Shown here piece by piece: positions 1-6,872 of a stretch of DNA of 64,000 bases. The translations under genes were made by a program, and so were the position numbers. Every line of letters starts with the position of its first letter. Within the stretch, counting starts at the first letter, position 1. The notes under the pieces were generated by a model that saw nothing but the letters and a program-made list of their open reading frames with translations, was not told the origin of the DNA and did no database searches. The DNA lies in the NCBI GenBank assembly GCA_948852945.1, contig CAQPBJ010000002.1:1-64000 (forward strand), in the 5' to 3' direction. Source of the DNA: an uncultured Clostridia bacterium (GTDB lineage: Bacteria; Bacillota; Clostridia; TANB77; CAG-508).

Positions 1-97
1 CAAATGCTTTAGGAAATGCTTTTGTGGACTTTCTTCCACTAAAAGAACATCTTATCGCATCTCTTCCGATACCTATTATATACTTCCCTTGTTTCAT
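1..97 (-). CDS. Possible partial CDS at left edge, unknown
   Basis: An open frame begins with ATG at 97 and stays open for 32 codons to the window edge, starting MKQGKYIIGIGRDAIRCSF. It lies 28 nt downstream of the stop of the GNAT-like gene on the same strand, so it could be the next gene of an operon. No strong SD is visible, and the segment is too short to recognise a family. The call rests only on the open frame, its spacing and plausible composition. Confidence 0.3.
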   Translation of the reverse strand, partial: MKQGKYIIGIGRDAIRCSFSGRKSTKAFPKAF

Positions 98-125
98 ATA
101 ATTCACTCAACTTTCTACGTTATTT

Positions 126-1142
126 CTACGCATATTCTACATTAATACTTTGTAATACTGGAACTCTTTCATTACCTTCAACTGTATCACCAGTTTTCAA
201 GGTAACTTTAAGAGCATCAATAGCTTTTATTCTATGATATACAACTATGTTTCCTTCTTTTGAATTAATGAATCTTCTATATTCTTTAGTATTATTTCTA
301 ATAACTTCTAATAGTTCTTCATTTAATTCATTGTAAGCAATTCCACAACCATTAAAATCAAAAACTTTTTCTTGATGATTAATATCTTTTTCTCCTGATA
401 AATCAATTTCTAAAACAAAAGTTGGTGCTTCCACCATTTTGTTTTTCTTATCAAGAACTTCATAATATCCAACTATTCCTAATTGAACATTAATTGCCTC
501 ATCATTTAATTCTCTAACAGCCTTGCAAACTGAATTCATACTATTTTTATTTCTACAATCTATTTCACATATCAATCTAATATTTTCATTTTTATTAATC
601 TTATATGCGCCTTTTATTGCAGATTTAAATAGCTGTTTTCCAACACCTCTAACTCTGCTTCCATCTCTAAATGTAGCATCACAACTTGATAAAACACCAG
701 TTATAGATAAAACATTTTCATTTTTAGTTGGAAAATATGGGTTATCAGATATTGAACTGTTGTTTTCCATTTTAACTGTAGTAGCTCCAATAATTGCATC
801 ATTACCTAATTCATCTTTTTTAGTAGCAATTATCACTGGATACTGTACTGCATTATCAGTAATTGTACTAATATTAGGTATATGAATAAAATCTCTATTA
901 CCTGTAAAGTTTGTGTCATAAAAATATGCTAATCCAAATAACATGTCTCTCATTTTTTCTTCATTGTTAATTGATTGAAACAAATAAAAGTCAACGTTAT
1001 CTAAGTTAGTTTTGTTAAATAAACTTTCGTTAAAACTTTTTGTATCCTCCTCCGTTTCTCTAATATAATAATTAAATGTTCTTTCTTTAAGGCTTGACCC
1101 AAAAATCTGCGTTCGGGGTTTCACCTTATCTTTCTTTTTCAT
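126..1142 (-). CDS. GNAT-like acyltransferase-fold protein, function unknown
   Basis: This encodes 338 aa. The ATG at 1142 is chosen because a GAGGAG SD lies 9 nt upstream; a longer frame (to 1241) adds 33 residues without an SD. The N-terminal ~120 residues are charged and unrecognised. The middle holds a strand (IIGATTVKM) and then RVRGVGKQLFKSAIKGAY, which resembles GNAT motif A (RGxGxG/A, acyl-CoA pyrophosphate binding) followed by a helix. A later YYEVLD strand also suits the fold. A GNAT fold is inferred from this pattern only, and the substrate is unknown. The gene is monocistronic or first in an operon, and a promoter is visible upstream. Confidence 0.55.
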   Translation of the reverse strand: MKKKDKVKPRTQIFGSSLKERTFNYYIRETEEDTKSFNESLFNKTNLDNVDFYLFQSINNEEKMRDMLFGLAYFYDTNFTGNRDFIHIPNISTITDNAVQYPVIIATKKDELGNDAIIGATTVKMENNSSISDNPYFPTKNENVLSITGVLSSCDATFRDGSRVRGVGKQLFKSAIKGAYKINKNENIRLICEIDCRNKNSMNSVCKAVRELNDEAINVQLGIVGYYEVLDKKNKMVEAPTFVLEIDLSGEKDINHQEKVFDFNGCGIAYNELNEELLEVIRNNTKEYRRFINSKEGNIVVYHRIKAIDALKVTLKTGDTVEGNERVPVLQSINVEYA

Positions 1143-1232
1143 CGAAAAATTCTCCTCTTTTATAATATTCGTAAATAATATATATAGTCCTAAAATAGGG
1201 CTTTTCAGGAGTATATTTACCAATACATTATA

Positions 1233-1261
1233 ATTGTACAAGGGTTAGAGTTTAAAAGCAA
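1233..1261 (-). promoter_or_regulatory. Putative sigma-A promoter for the GNAT-like gene
   Basis: On the minus strand TTGCTT (1256-1261) is separated by 17 bp from TACAAT (1233-1238), about 90 bp upstream of the ATG at 1142. The rest of 1262-1457 is AT-rich and non-coding. It contains a 10-bp hairpin at 1295-1317 (TCAAAAATTT-GAA-AAATTTTTGA) and no convincing gene. Confidence 0.4.
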
Positions 1262-1457
1262 TCTGTAAAAAAATTCAAATTTTTCTTGTTTTTGTCAAAA
1301 ATTTGAAAAATTTTTGATTTAGTATTCTATTTGCTTAACCGCATACCTCTTTTTATCTCGTTTTTTCTCGTTTTTACGCTCAAATCGACTTGACAAATCC
1401 AGAAGTGCCTCTCTACTTCATTTTCATAGATTAGTTTTACATAAAATTATTTTAAAG

Positions 1458-1486
1458 TTGATTATGTTAATTGGTTATGATATAAT
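1458..1486 (+). promoter_or_regulatory. Sigma-A promoter of purC
   Basis: TTGATT (1458-1463) and TATAAT (1481-1486) are spaced by 17 bp and lie ~50 bp upstream of the purC ATG. A 6-bp hairpin (CGAAGA-TTTT-TCTTCG, 1495-1510) falls at the very start of the predicted transcript. No purine riboswitch or other large leader fits in the short space. Confidence 0.7.
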
Positions 1487-1533
1487 CCCTGTCACGAAGA
1501 TTTTTCTTCGAATAAAACAAGGAGGTTTTGTCT

Positions 1534-2298
1534 ATGTATAGCAAACCGAAAGAAGTTTTAAAACTTGAAGGTATCAAACGGCTTGATTTAATCCACTCTG
1601 GAAAAGCCAACGATGTCTTCGCCACCAGCAACGCCTTCATCTACGAGATTGAGTCCACCGACCGCGTCTCTGCCGGCAACGGCGCCAAGAAGGATGTGAT
1701 TCCCGGAAAAGGTGTTTCCAACAACACCATCTCCACAGCCATCTTCAAGTACCTTGCGGATCACGGCATTCCTACCCACTTTGTGGGCGACGGGACTACG
1801 CCGGCTTCCAAGTTCGTACTGGCCGCCGATATGATCCCTCTGGAGGTGATTGGCAGACTCAAGACAGCGGGCAGCTTCTGTAAGAGGTATGAATGCCCTG
1901 AGGGCATCGAGTTCGATGAGCCCTTCGTGGAATTCACTTACAAAAGTGATAATGCCGGTGACCCGCCTATCGACCGCAAGACCATCGCGGCCCTTCTGGA
2001 CCAGATGCAGCTGGAAAACGAAAGAGAGATCGATCTTATGGAGTTTTACACTGCGCACATCGCGGAATTGCTGCAGGAATTCTGGCTCAACTTCGGCGTG
2101 GAAATCATCGACTTCAAGGTCGAATTTGGCCGGCTGGAAAATGGTGAAATCATTCTCTGTGATGAGATTTCCCCTGATACCTGCCGTCTGGTTGACCTTG
2201 AAACCGGTGAAAAGCTGGACAAGGACCGCTTCCGCGAGAACATGAAGGATCCTGAGAAAGGCTACAACGAGCTTCTCGCACGGCTGTGCAACAGCTGA
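1534..2298 (+). CDS. purC: Phosphoribosylaminoimidazole-succinocarboxamide synthase (SAICAR synthetase)
   Basis: PurC ligates aspartate to CAIR with ATP in de novo purine synthesis. The protein has 254 aa, close to the family's usual ~235-250. The start is ATG 1534, 8 nt after GGAGG. Family features in order are GKANDVF near the N-terminus, STDRVSA, a VEFTYKSDNAGDPPID segment, and the signature DFKVEFGR...CDEISPDTCRL. The gene stands alone, without other pur genes, between a strong promoter and its own GC-rich terminator. It is visibly GC-rich with C/G-ending codons, unlike every neighbour, except for the first ~25 codons, which are AT-rich. This points to horizontal acquisition or, less likely, an assembly chimera. 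Confidence 0.93.
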   Translation: MYSKPKEVLKLEGIKRLDLIHSGKANDVFATSNAFIYEIESTDRVSAGNGAKKDVIPGKGVSNNTISTAIFKYLADHGIPTHFVGDGTTPASKFVLAADMIPLEVIGRLKTAGSFCKRYECPEGIEFDEPFVEFTYKSDNAGDPPIDRKTIAALLDQMQLENEREIDLMEFYTAHIAELLQEFWLNFGVEIIDFKVEFGRLENGEIILCDEISPDTCRLVDLETGEKLDKDRFRENMKDPEKGYNELLARLCNS

Positions 2299-2323
2299 AT
2301 TACAGCAAACAAGCAAAACCTAA

Positions 2324-2358
2324 GGCACTGCTTCGGATTTCCGAGGCAGTGCCGCTTT
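2324..2358 (+). terminator. GC-rich intrinsic terminator of purC
   Basis: GGCACTGCTTCGG (2324-2336) pairs with CCGAGGCAGTGCC (2341-2353) around an ATTT loop, giving a 13-bp stem with one G-T pair, followed by GCTTTTC. Its base composition matches the purC coding body rather than the surroundings. It may also serve the convergent feoB transcript. Confidence 0.8.
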
Positions 2359-2390
2359 TCATATTAAACCATATAAATTTATAAATACAT

Positions 2391-4283
2391 TTATATCAAC
2401 ATACACAATTGATATACTAAATTAGTACACATACAAACTAATACCCCCAAAGCTGTTGGAATTAAAAATGAAACCCAAACCCACTTACTACTGCCTGTTT
2501 CTTTCTTTATGGTAAGTAATGTAGTCATACATGGAAAATGTAAAATAGTAAAAATCATAACATTAATAGCAGTTAATATAGTCCAACCATTTTCCAGCAA
2601 TACTTTTCCTATTTCTAAAGCACTTTCAATATTTACCATAACTCCTTTATTCATATACATCATAAGAACAATAGGCAAAACAATTTCATTTGCTGGAATT
2701 CCAAAAATAAATGCAGTCAATATATATCCATCAAGCCCCATAAGTCTAGCAAAAGGGTCAAAAAAACTTGCAATATGATAAAGCATTGAAAAGCCATTAA
2801 CATCAATATTAGCCAATAACCAAATAATAATTCCAGCAGGAACAGCACTTAAAATTGCTCTTCCTAATACAAACAAAGTTCTATCTAAAATTGACCTAAC
2901 TATAATACTAGAAACATTAGGCTTTCTATAAGGTGGAAGCTCTAGAAAAAATCCACCACTCTCCCCTTTTAATAATGTTTTAGATAATATTTTTGAAACC
3001 ATTATCGAGAAAAATATTCCCATTAAAATTGTTAGCATAACTACAAAAGTAGAAATAATACTTCCTGTAAAGCCTCCTACAGCTCCTGCAAAAAATATAG
3101 TTGCAATAGTAATTAAAATAGGAAATCTGCCATTGCATGGAACAAAACAATTAGTAATAATTGCAATTAATCTTTCACGTGTTGAAGTCATTATTCTGCA
3201 ACCAACAACTCCAGCAGCATTGCATCCAAACCCCATACACATAGTAAGTGCTTGCTTTCCTGAAGTACCCGCTTTTCTAAAAAAATTATCTAAATTAAAT
3301 GCTATTCTAGGTAAAACTCCCACATCCTCTAATAAAGTAAACAGAGGAAAAAATATAGCCATTGGCGGAAGCATTACACTAACAATCCACGTAACAGTTT
3401 GATAAACTCCATCCACCAACAAATTATTAATCCAAGTAGGAAAATTCATAAACTCAAAAAAGTATATTAACGGATCTCTTCCGAGTTCAAATATCCATGA
3501 TAAAAACTTAGAAGGATAATTTGCTAAAACTATTGTAATCCAAAAAACAATTCCAAGCATTCCAATCATAATTGGAATACCCCATTTTTTCGAAGTCAAA
3601 ACCTTGTCAAATTTTAAACTTCTTTCCAAATCCATATCATCTTTTGAAACAACTTCTTCTGCTATTCTTGTTGCCTCTTCTACAATCTCTTCATTACTAT
3701 TAAATTTTCTAATCACGTCACCATTTTCAGTAATTTCACACAGCTTCTGTTTCAATTTTTCTAAGGTATCTTTCTTCATTGCAACCGTTCCTATAACAGG
3801 AACACCTAGCACTTCAGATAATTTATCTAAATCAATTTTTATTTTCTTTTTTTCTGCCTCATCTAATAAATTAACACAAACAACAACCTTAGATGTAAGT
3901 TCTAAAATCTGTAAAACCAAATTTAAATTTCTTTCCAGTGCAGTTGCATCAACAACAATAACTAAACCATCATAATTTTTACTTGCAATAAAATCATATG
4001 TAACATCTTCTTCTTTTGAATATGAACTAAGCGAATATGTACCAGGTAAATCAGCAATTAAAATCTTTTTTTCTTCATAATTACATATTCCGAAACTGCT
4101 TTCAATTGTCTTTCCAGTCCAGTTTCCAGTATGTTGATGCATTCCAGTAAGTCCATTAAAAATACTGCTCTTCCCCACATTCGGATTTCCTGTCATACCA
4201 ATTATAAAATCAAAATCTTCATTAACAAGTATATTAGTATCTACAGCAAGCTTATTTCCAGTTGAATTTTTAGTAAGTCCCAC
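2391..4283 (-). CDS. feoB: Ferrous iron transporter FeoB
   Basis: FeoB is the membrane Fe2+ uptake protein with an N-terminal G domain. The 630 aa carry G1 GNPNVGKSS (32-40), G3 DLPGTYSL (78-85) and a G4-like NLLD (138-141). The G domain is followed by a coiled helical region (~residues 165-225) and a polytopic C-terminal half with the two Gate-type repeats. The length is somewhat short for the family. The start is GTG at 4283, supported by AAGGAGGA 7 nt upstream; the ATG at 4290 is out of frame and opens only a 6-codon ORF. No feoA lies next to it. Its promoter lies back-to-back with that of the 4391 gene across a large inverted repeat. Confidence 0.93.
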   Translation of the reverse strand: MGLTKNSTGNKLAVDTNILVNEDFDFIIGMTGNPNVGKSSIFNGLTGMHQHTGNWTGKTIESSFGICNYEEKKILIADLPGTYSLSSYSKEEDVTYDFIASKNYDGLVIVVDATALERNLNLVLQILELTSKVVVCVNLLDEAEKKKIKIDLDKLSEVLGVPVIGTVAMKKDTLEKLKQKLCEITENGDVIRKFNSNEEIVEEATRIAEEVVSKDDMDLERSLKFDKVLTSKKWGIPIMIGMLGIVFWITIVLANYPSKFLSWIFELGRDPLIYFFEFMNFPTWINNLLVDGVYQTVTWIVSVMLPPMAIFFPLFTLLEDVGVLPRIAFNLDNFFRKAGTSGKQALTMCMGFGCNAAGVVGCRIMTSTRERLIAIITNCFVPCNGRFPILITIATIFFAGAVGGFTGSIISTFVVMLTILMGIFFSIMVSKILSKTLLKGESGGFFLELPPYRKPNVSSIIVRSILDRTLFVLGRAILSAVPAGIIIWLLANIDVNGFSMLYHIASFFDPFARLMGLDGYILTAFIFGIPANEIVLPIVLMMYMNKGVMVNIESALEIGKVLLENGWTILTAINVMIFTILHFPCMTTLLTIKKETGSSKWVWVSFLIPTALGVLVCMCTNLVYQLCMLI

Positions 4284-4306
4284 GTAACATTTCCTCCTTA
4301 TAGTTC

Positions 4307-4335
4307 ATTATATTCAGAACCCACAAATTTGTTGA
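4307..4335 (-). promoter_or_regulatory. Putative promoter of feoB
   Basis: On the minus strand TCAACA (4330-4335) and TATAAT (4307-4312) are spaced by 17 bp. The -35 overlaps the -35 of the divergent plus-strand promoter. The -10 is contained in the left arm of a 13-bp inverted repeat. Confidence 0.55.
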
Positions 4336-4360
4336 CACTCCAAAACTTTTGTAAGATAAT
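4332..4360 (+). promoter_or_regulatory. Sigma-A promoter of the DUF3137 pair
   Basis: TTGACA (4332-4337) and GATAAT (4355-4360) are separated by 17 bp, ~30 bp upstream of the ATG at 4391. The -35 matches the consensus exactly. Confidence 0.7.
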
Positions 4361-4390
4361 GAACTATATATCTATAAAAAGGAAAATGTT

Positions 4391-5281
4391 ATGAAAAATT
4401 TTGATAAAATTTATGAAGAAATATATTCAGAAAACTATTCGAAAATACATTCTATAAGAAACAAAAATATTATACGAAGCACAATTATTACTCTATTTTT
4501 TGTACTTATTTCAATACCTGTAGCTATTCATATCTCACTTGTACTTACAGTAATTTTTGATTTAATAATTGCATTTTTAATATTTTTCAATCCCTTTTTC
4601 AATAATTATAATAAAGCTTATAAATCTAATATAATAAACGCTTTAATAAACAAATATGATCCAAATTTAACTTTTAAGCCAGACGCTACAATGTCAAAAA
4701 AAGTTTATGATGCAGCAGGTTTTGACATATATAACGAATACAATTCCAATGACTACATTTCTGGACTATTAGAAGGAAAAACCCCCTTTCAAATGAGTGA
4801 TATTCACACTTTATATGTAACTCGTGATGAAAATGGTCATAAAACTAAAACAACTACTTTTAAAGGTTTGTTTTCTGTTAGCGAATTAAATCAAATTATA
4901 CCAGATAAAATACAAATACGTTTAGATAAAAAAATATTCACTTCAGAAGCAAAAGATAATAATAAAATAAATATGGACTCACAAGAATTTGAAAAATATT
5001 TTAATGTATTTGCTCAAAACAAATTACTAACTATGCAAATTTTAACTGCTGATTTAATGAACTACATTCTATCTTTTAAAAAAGAAAATAATATTAAATT
5101 TGAAATTATTATTAAACATAAAAAATTATATACTCGTATTCATTGTAAAAATATTTTTGAAGGTAATATTCTAAAGAATCCATTAGATTATACAGTACTA
5201 CACACATATTTCAAGTATTTAGATTTTATAATAGAACTAAATAAAAAATTAAATTATACTCTATCAAACAAAGATTTATAA
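4391..5281 (+). CDS. DUF3137-type membrane protein (paralog 1)
   Basis: This encodes 296 aa, preceded by an AAAAGGA SD. The N-terminus (MKNFDKIYEEIY) is cytoplasmic. Two membrane segments follow at ~31-70, then a soluble domain. That domain contains MDSQEFEKYFNVFAQNK followed by LTMQILTADLMNYI, the signature I associate with DUF3137 proteins, which are often encoded beside LemA. The next gene is a clear paralog and LemA follows. The function is unknown. It is the first gene after a strong promoter that is divergent from feoB and shares its inverted repeat. Confidence 0.65.
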   Translation: MKNFDKIYEEIYSENYSKIHSIRNKNIIRSTIITLFFVLISIPVAIHISLVLTVIFDLIIAFLIFFNPFFNNYNKAYKSNIINALINKYDPNLTFKPDATMSKKVYDAAGFDIYNEYNSNDYISGLLEGKTPFQMSDIHTLYVTRDENGHKTKTTTFKGLFSVSELNQIIPDKIQIRLDKKIFTSEAKDNNKINMDSQEFEKYFNVFAQNKLLTMQILTADLMNYILSFKKENNIKFEIIIKHKKLYTRIHCKNIFEGNILKNPLDYTVLHTYFKYLDFIIELNKKLNYTLSNKDL

Positions 5282-5293
5282 GGGGAAAAGTTT

Positions 5294-6205
5294 ATGAAAA
5301 ATTTTAATCAAATTTATGAAAAAATCTATGAACAAGCAACAGTAGATAATATTGAAGAAAAACGAAAAGAATATTTAAAACAATCTAATAAAACTAAACT
5401 AAAAGCACTAATTATAGGAGGAACAATCTGTATCATATTTGCTATATTAAAACTATTTGTTTTATTACCATTTGCAATTATAATTACATTCTTTTCTTTA
5501 TTTCTATCAGGTTCTTCATCACACAACTCTTACAAAAAAGAATATAAAAGCAAAATTATATCATCACTTGTAACAAATTATGATGAACAATTATACTTTA
5601 ATGGTGACCTTCAAATTCCAAGAATCATATATAATGCTGCTGAATTTGAAGGATACGACAATTTTTATTCAAATGATTACATTCATGGAAAAATAGATGG
5701 AATTATTCCTATTCAATTAGGCGATATTAGAACAGAAAATGAACATACAGATAGTGACGGAAACACCACATATACAACAGTTTTCAGAGGATTATTTTCT
5801 GAAGCAACTCTTTCAAAAGATTTATTTAATATAATAAAAATAAGATCTGATAAAGGAAAACTTGCTAAACTTTTCTCTGGCAAAGAACAAGTAGAAATGG
5901 ACTCACAAGAATTTGAAAAATATTTTGATGTATTTTCAAGTGATAAAATTTTAGCAGTAAGAATATTAACTTCAGATATAATGAACTATATGATTGATTT
6001 CAAAAAAAATAATAAAGTTAACTTTGAAATCACTTTAAAAAATAATCATATGTATATAAGAATTCACTGTGATGATATGTTTGAAAGTAGTATGTCTAAA
6101 AATGCTATTGACTTTGATACACTTCATAAATATTATAAATTCCTTGATTTCATGTGTGAATTAAATAAAAAAATATATACAGTAATACAAGAAAAAGATA
6201 TATAA
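5294..6205 (+). CDS. DUF3137-type membrane protein (paralog 2)
   Basis: This encodes 303 aa and starts 12 nt after the preceding stop, with an AAGGGG SD. It aligns with its neighbour throughout: same MKNF start, paired membrane segments at ~36-70, YNAAEFEGY, SNDYIHG, MDSQEFEKYFDVF and ILTSDIMNYMIDF. It is therefore a tandem duplication that has since diverged. It is co-transcribed with the first copy. No catalytic motif is visible, and a membrane or envelope role is inferred from the LemA neighbour. Confidence 0.65.
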   Translation: MKNFNQIYEKIYEQATVDNIEEKRKEYLKQSNKTKLKALIIGGTICIIFAILKLFVLLPFAIIITFFSLFLSGSSSHNSYKKEYKSKIISSLVTNYDEQLYFNGDLQIPRIIYNAAEFEGYDNFYSNDYIHGKIDGIIPIQLGDIRTENEHTDSDGNTTYTTVFRGLFSEATLSKDLFNIIKIRSDKGKLAKLFSGKEQVEMDSQEFEKYFDVFSSDKILAVRILTSDIMNYMIDFKKNNKVNFEITLKNNHMYIRIHCDDMFESSMSKNAIDFDTLHKYYKFLDFMCELNKKIYTVIQEKDI

Positions 6206-6268
6206 CCTCTATTATTAAACTTTAATTTTTGATATAATATATTCATATTAATAAAAAGGAGATTAAAA

Positions 6269-6799
6269 ATGACAATAGCAATTTGTGTAGTAATATTTTT
6301 TTTAGTAATCGTACTTTCTGTGTATAATAGTTTAGTAAGAAAAAGAAATGCCGTTAAGCAGTCACGTTCTTCTATAGATGTGTACTTAACACAAAGATTT
6401 GATTTAATTCCAAATCTTATTGAAACAGTTAAAGGGTATGCAGCACATGAAAAAGAAATTTTTGAATCAATAACTAAATTAAGAAGTGAGTATAACCAAA
6501 CTAGAGATTTAAATAAGGCTTCAGCACTTAATAATCAAATAGATAAAATTTTATTAATCGGTGAAAACTATCCAGAATTAAAAGCTAGTGTAAACTTTTT
6601 AAACTTACAAAAAAATTTAGCTAGAATGGAAGATCAACTTCAAGCTGCTAGACGTTTGTATAATATTGATGTAACAGCATATAATACATCTCTACAAACC
6701 TTCCCTACTAACTTAATAGCAAATGCTTTTAAATTTAAAGAAGAAAAATTATTTGAACTAGAAGCTGGTAAAAATGCTAATATAAAAGTTGAATTATAA
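6269..6799 (+). CDS. lemA: LemA family protein
   Basis: This encodes 176 aa with AAGGAGA 6 nt before ATG. An N-terminal membrane helix (residues 3-22) is followed by the LemA helical core: YNSLVRKRNAV, then RFDLIPNLIETVKGYA and AHEKEIFESITKLRS, ending in a FKFKEEKLFE segment. LemA proteins are small membrane-anchored helical-bundle proteins whose role in bacteria is poorly defined. The placement after two DUF3137-type genes matches a recurrent neighbourhood for this family. A TATAAT at 6233-6238 could give it its own weak promoter. Confidence 0.9.
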   Translation: MTIAICVVIFFLVIVLSVYNSLVRKRNAVKQSRSSIDVYLTQRFDLIPNLIETVKGYAAHEKEIFESITKLRSEYNQTRDLNKASALNNQIDKILLIGENYPELKASVNFLNLQKNLARMEDQLQAARRLYNIDVTAYNTSLQTFPTNLIANAFKFKEEKLFELEAGKNANIKVEL

Positions 6800-6833
6800 T
6801 ATTTCTTTTTAACAACTAAAAAAACAAAAACCA

Positions 6834-6861
6834 AGACGGAGAATTTAATTATTCCCCGCCT
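6834..6861 (-). terminator. Terminator of giant adhesin 1 (bidirectional)
   Basis: Read on the minus strand, AGGCGGGGAAT and ATTCTCCGTCT form an 11-bp stem with two G-T pairs, followed by a T-rich tract (6819-6832). On the plus strand the pairing has two A-C mismatches but also ends in TTTTATTTT, so it may help stop lemA transcription. Related hairpins end adhesins 2 and 3. Confidence 0.75.
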
Positions 6862-6872
6862 TTTATTTTGCT

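Larger units (their letters stand above)
4299..4368. promoter_or_regulatory. Perfect 13-bp inverted repeat spanning two divergent promoters (candidate operator)
   Basis: TATAGTTCATTAT (4299-4311) is exactly repeated in inverse as ATAATGAACTATA (4356-4368), 44 bp apart. The left arm covers the feoB -10 and lies next to its SD. The right arm overlaps five of the six bases of the plus-strand -10. The symmetry suggests one regulator binding both arms and controlling both transcription units. A metal-responsive repressor (Fur or DtxR family) would make sense for feoB but is only inferred. Confidence 0.55.

Noticed and set aside
1233..1238. TTGTAC next to TATAAT as the GNAT gene promoter
   Set aside because: The two hexamers are only 3 bp apart; the TTGCTT-17-TACAAT arrangement is the workable one.
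1487..1533. Purine riboswitch before purC
   Set aside because: The leader is under 50 nt with only a 6-bp hairpin; no conserved aptamer core fits.
1588..2316. 242-codon minus-strand ORF opposite purC
   Set aside because: It is an antisense shadow created by the GC-rich codons of purC; it has no SD or recognisable domain, and PurC is certain.
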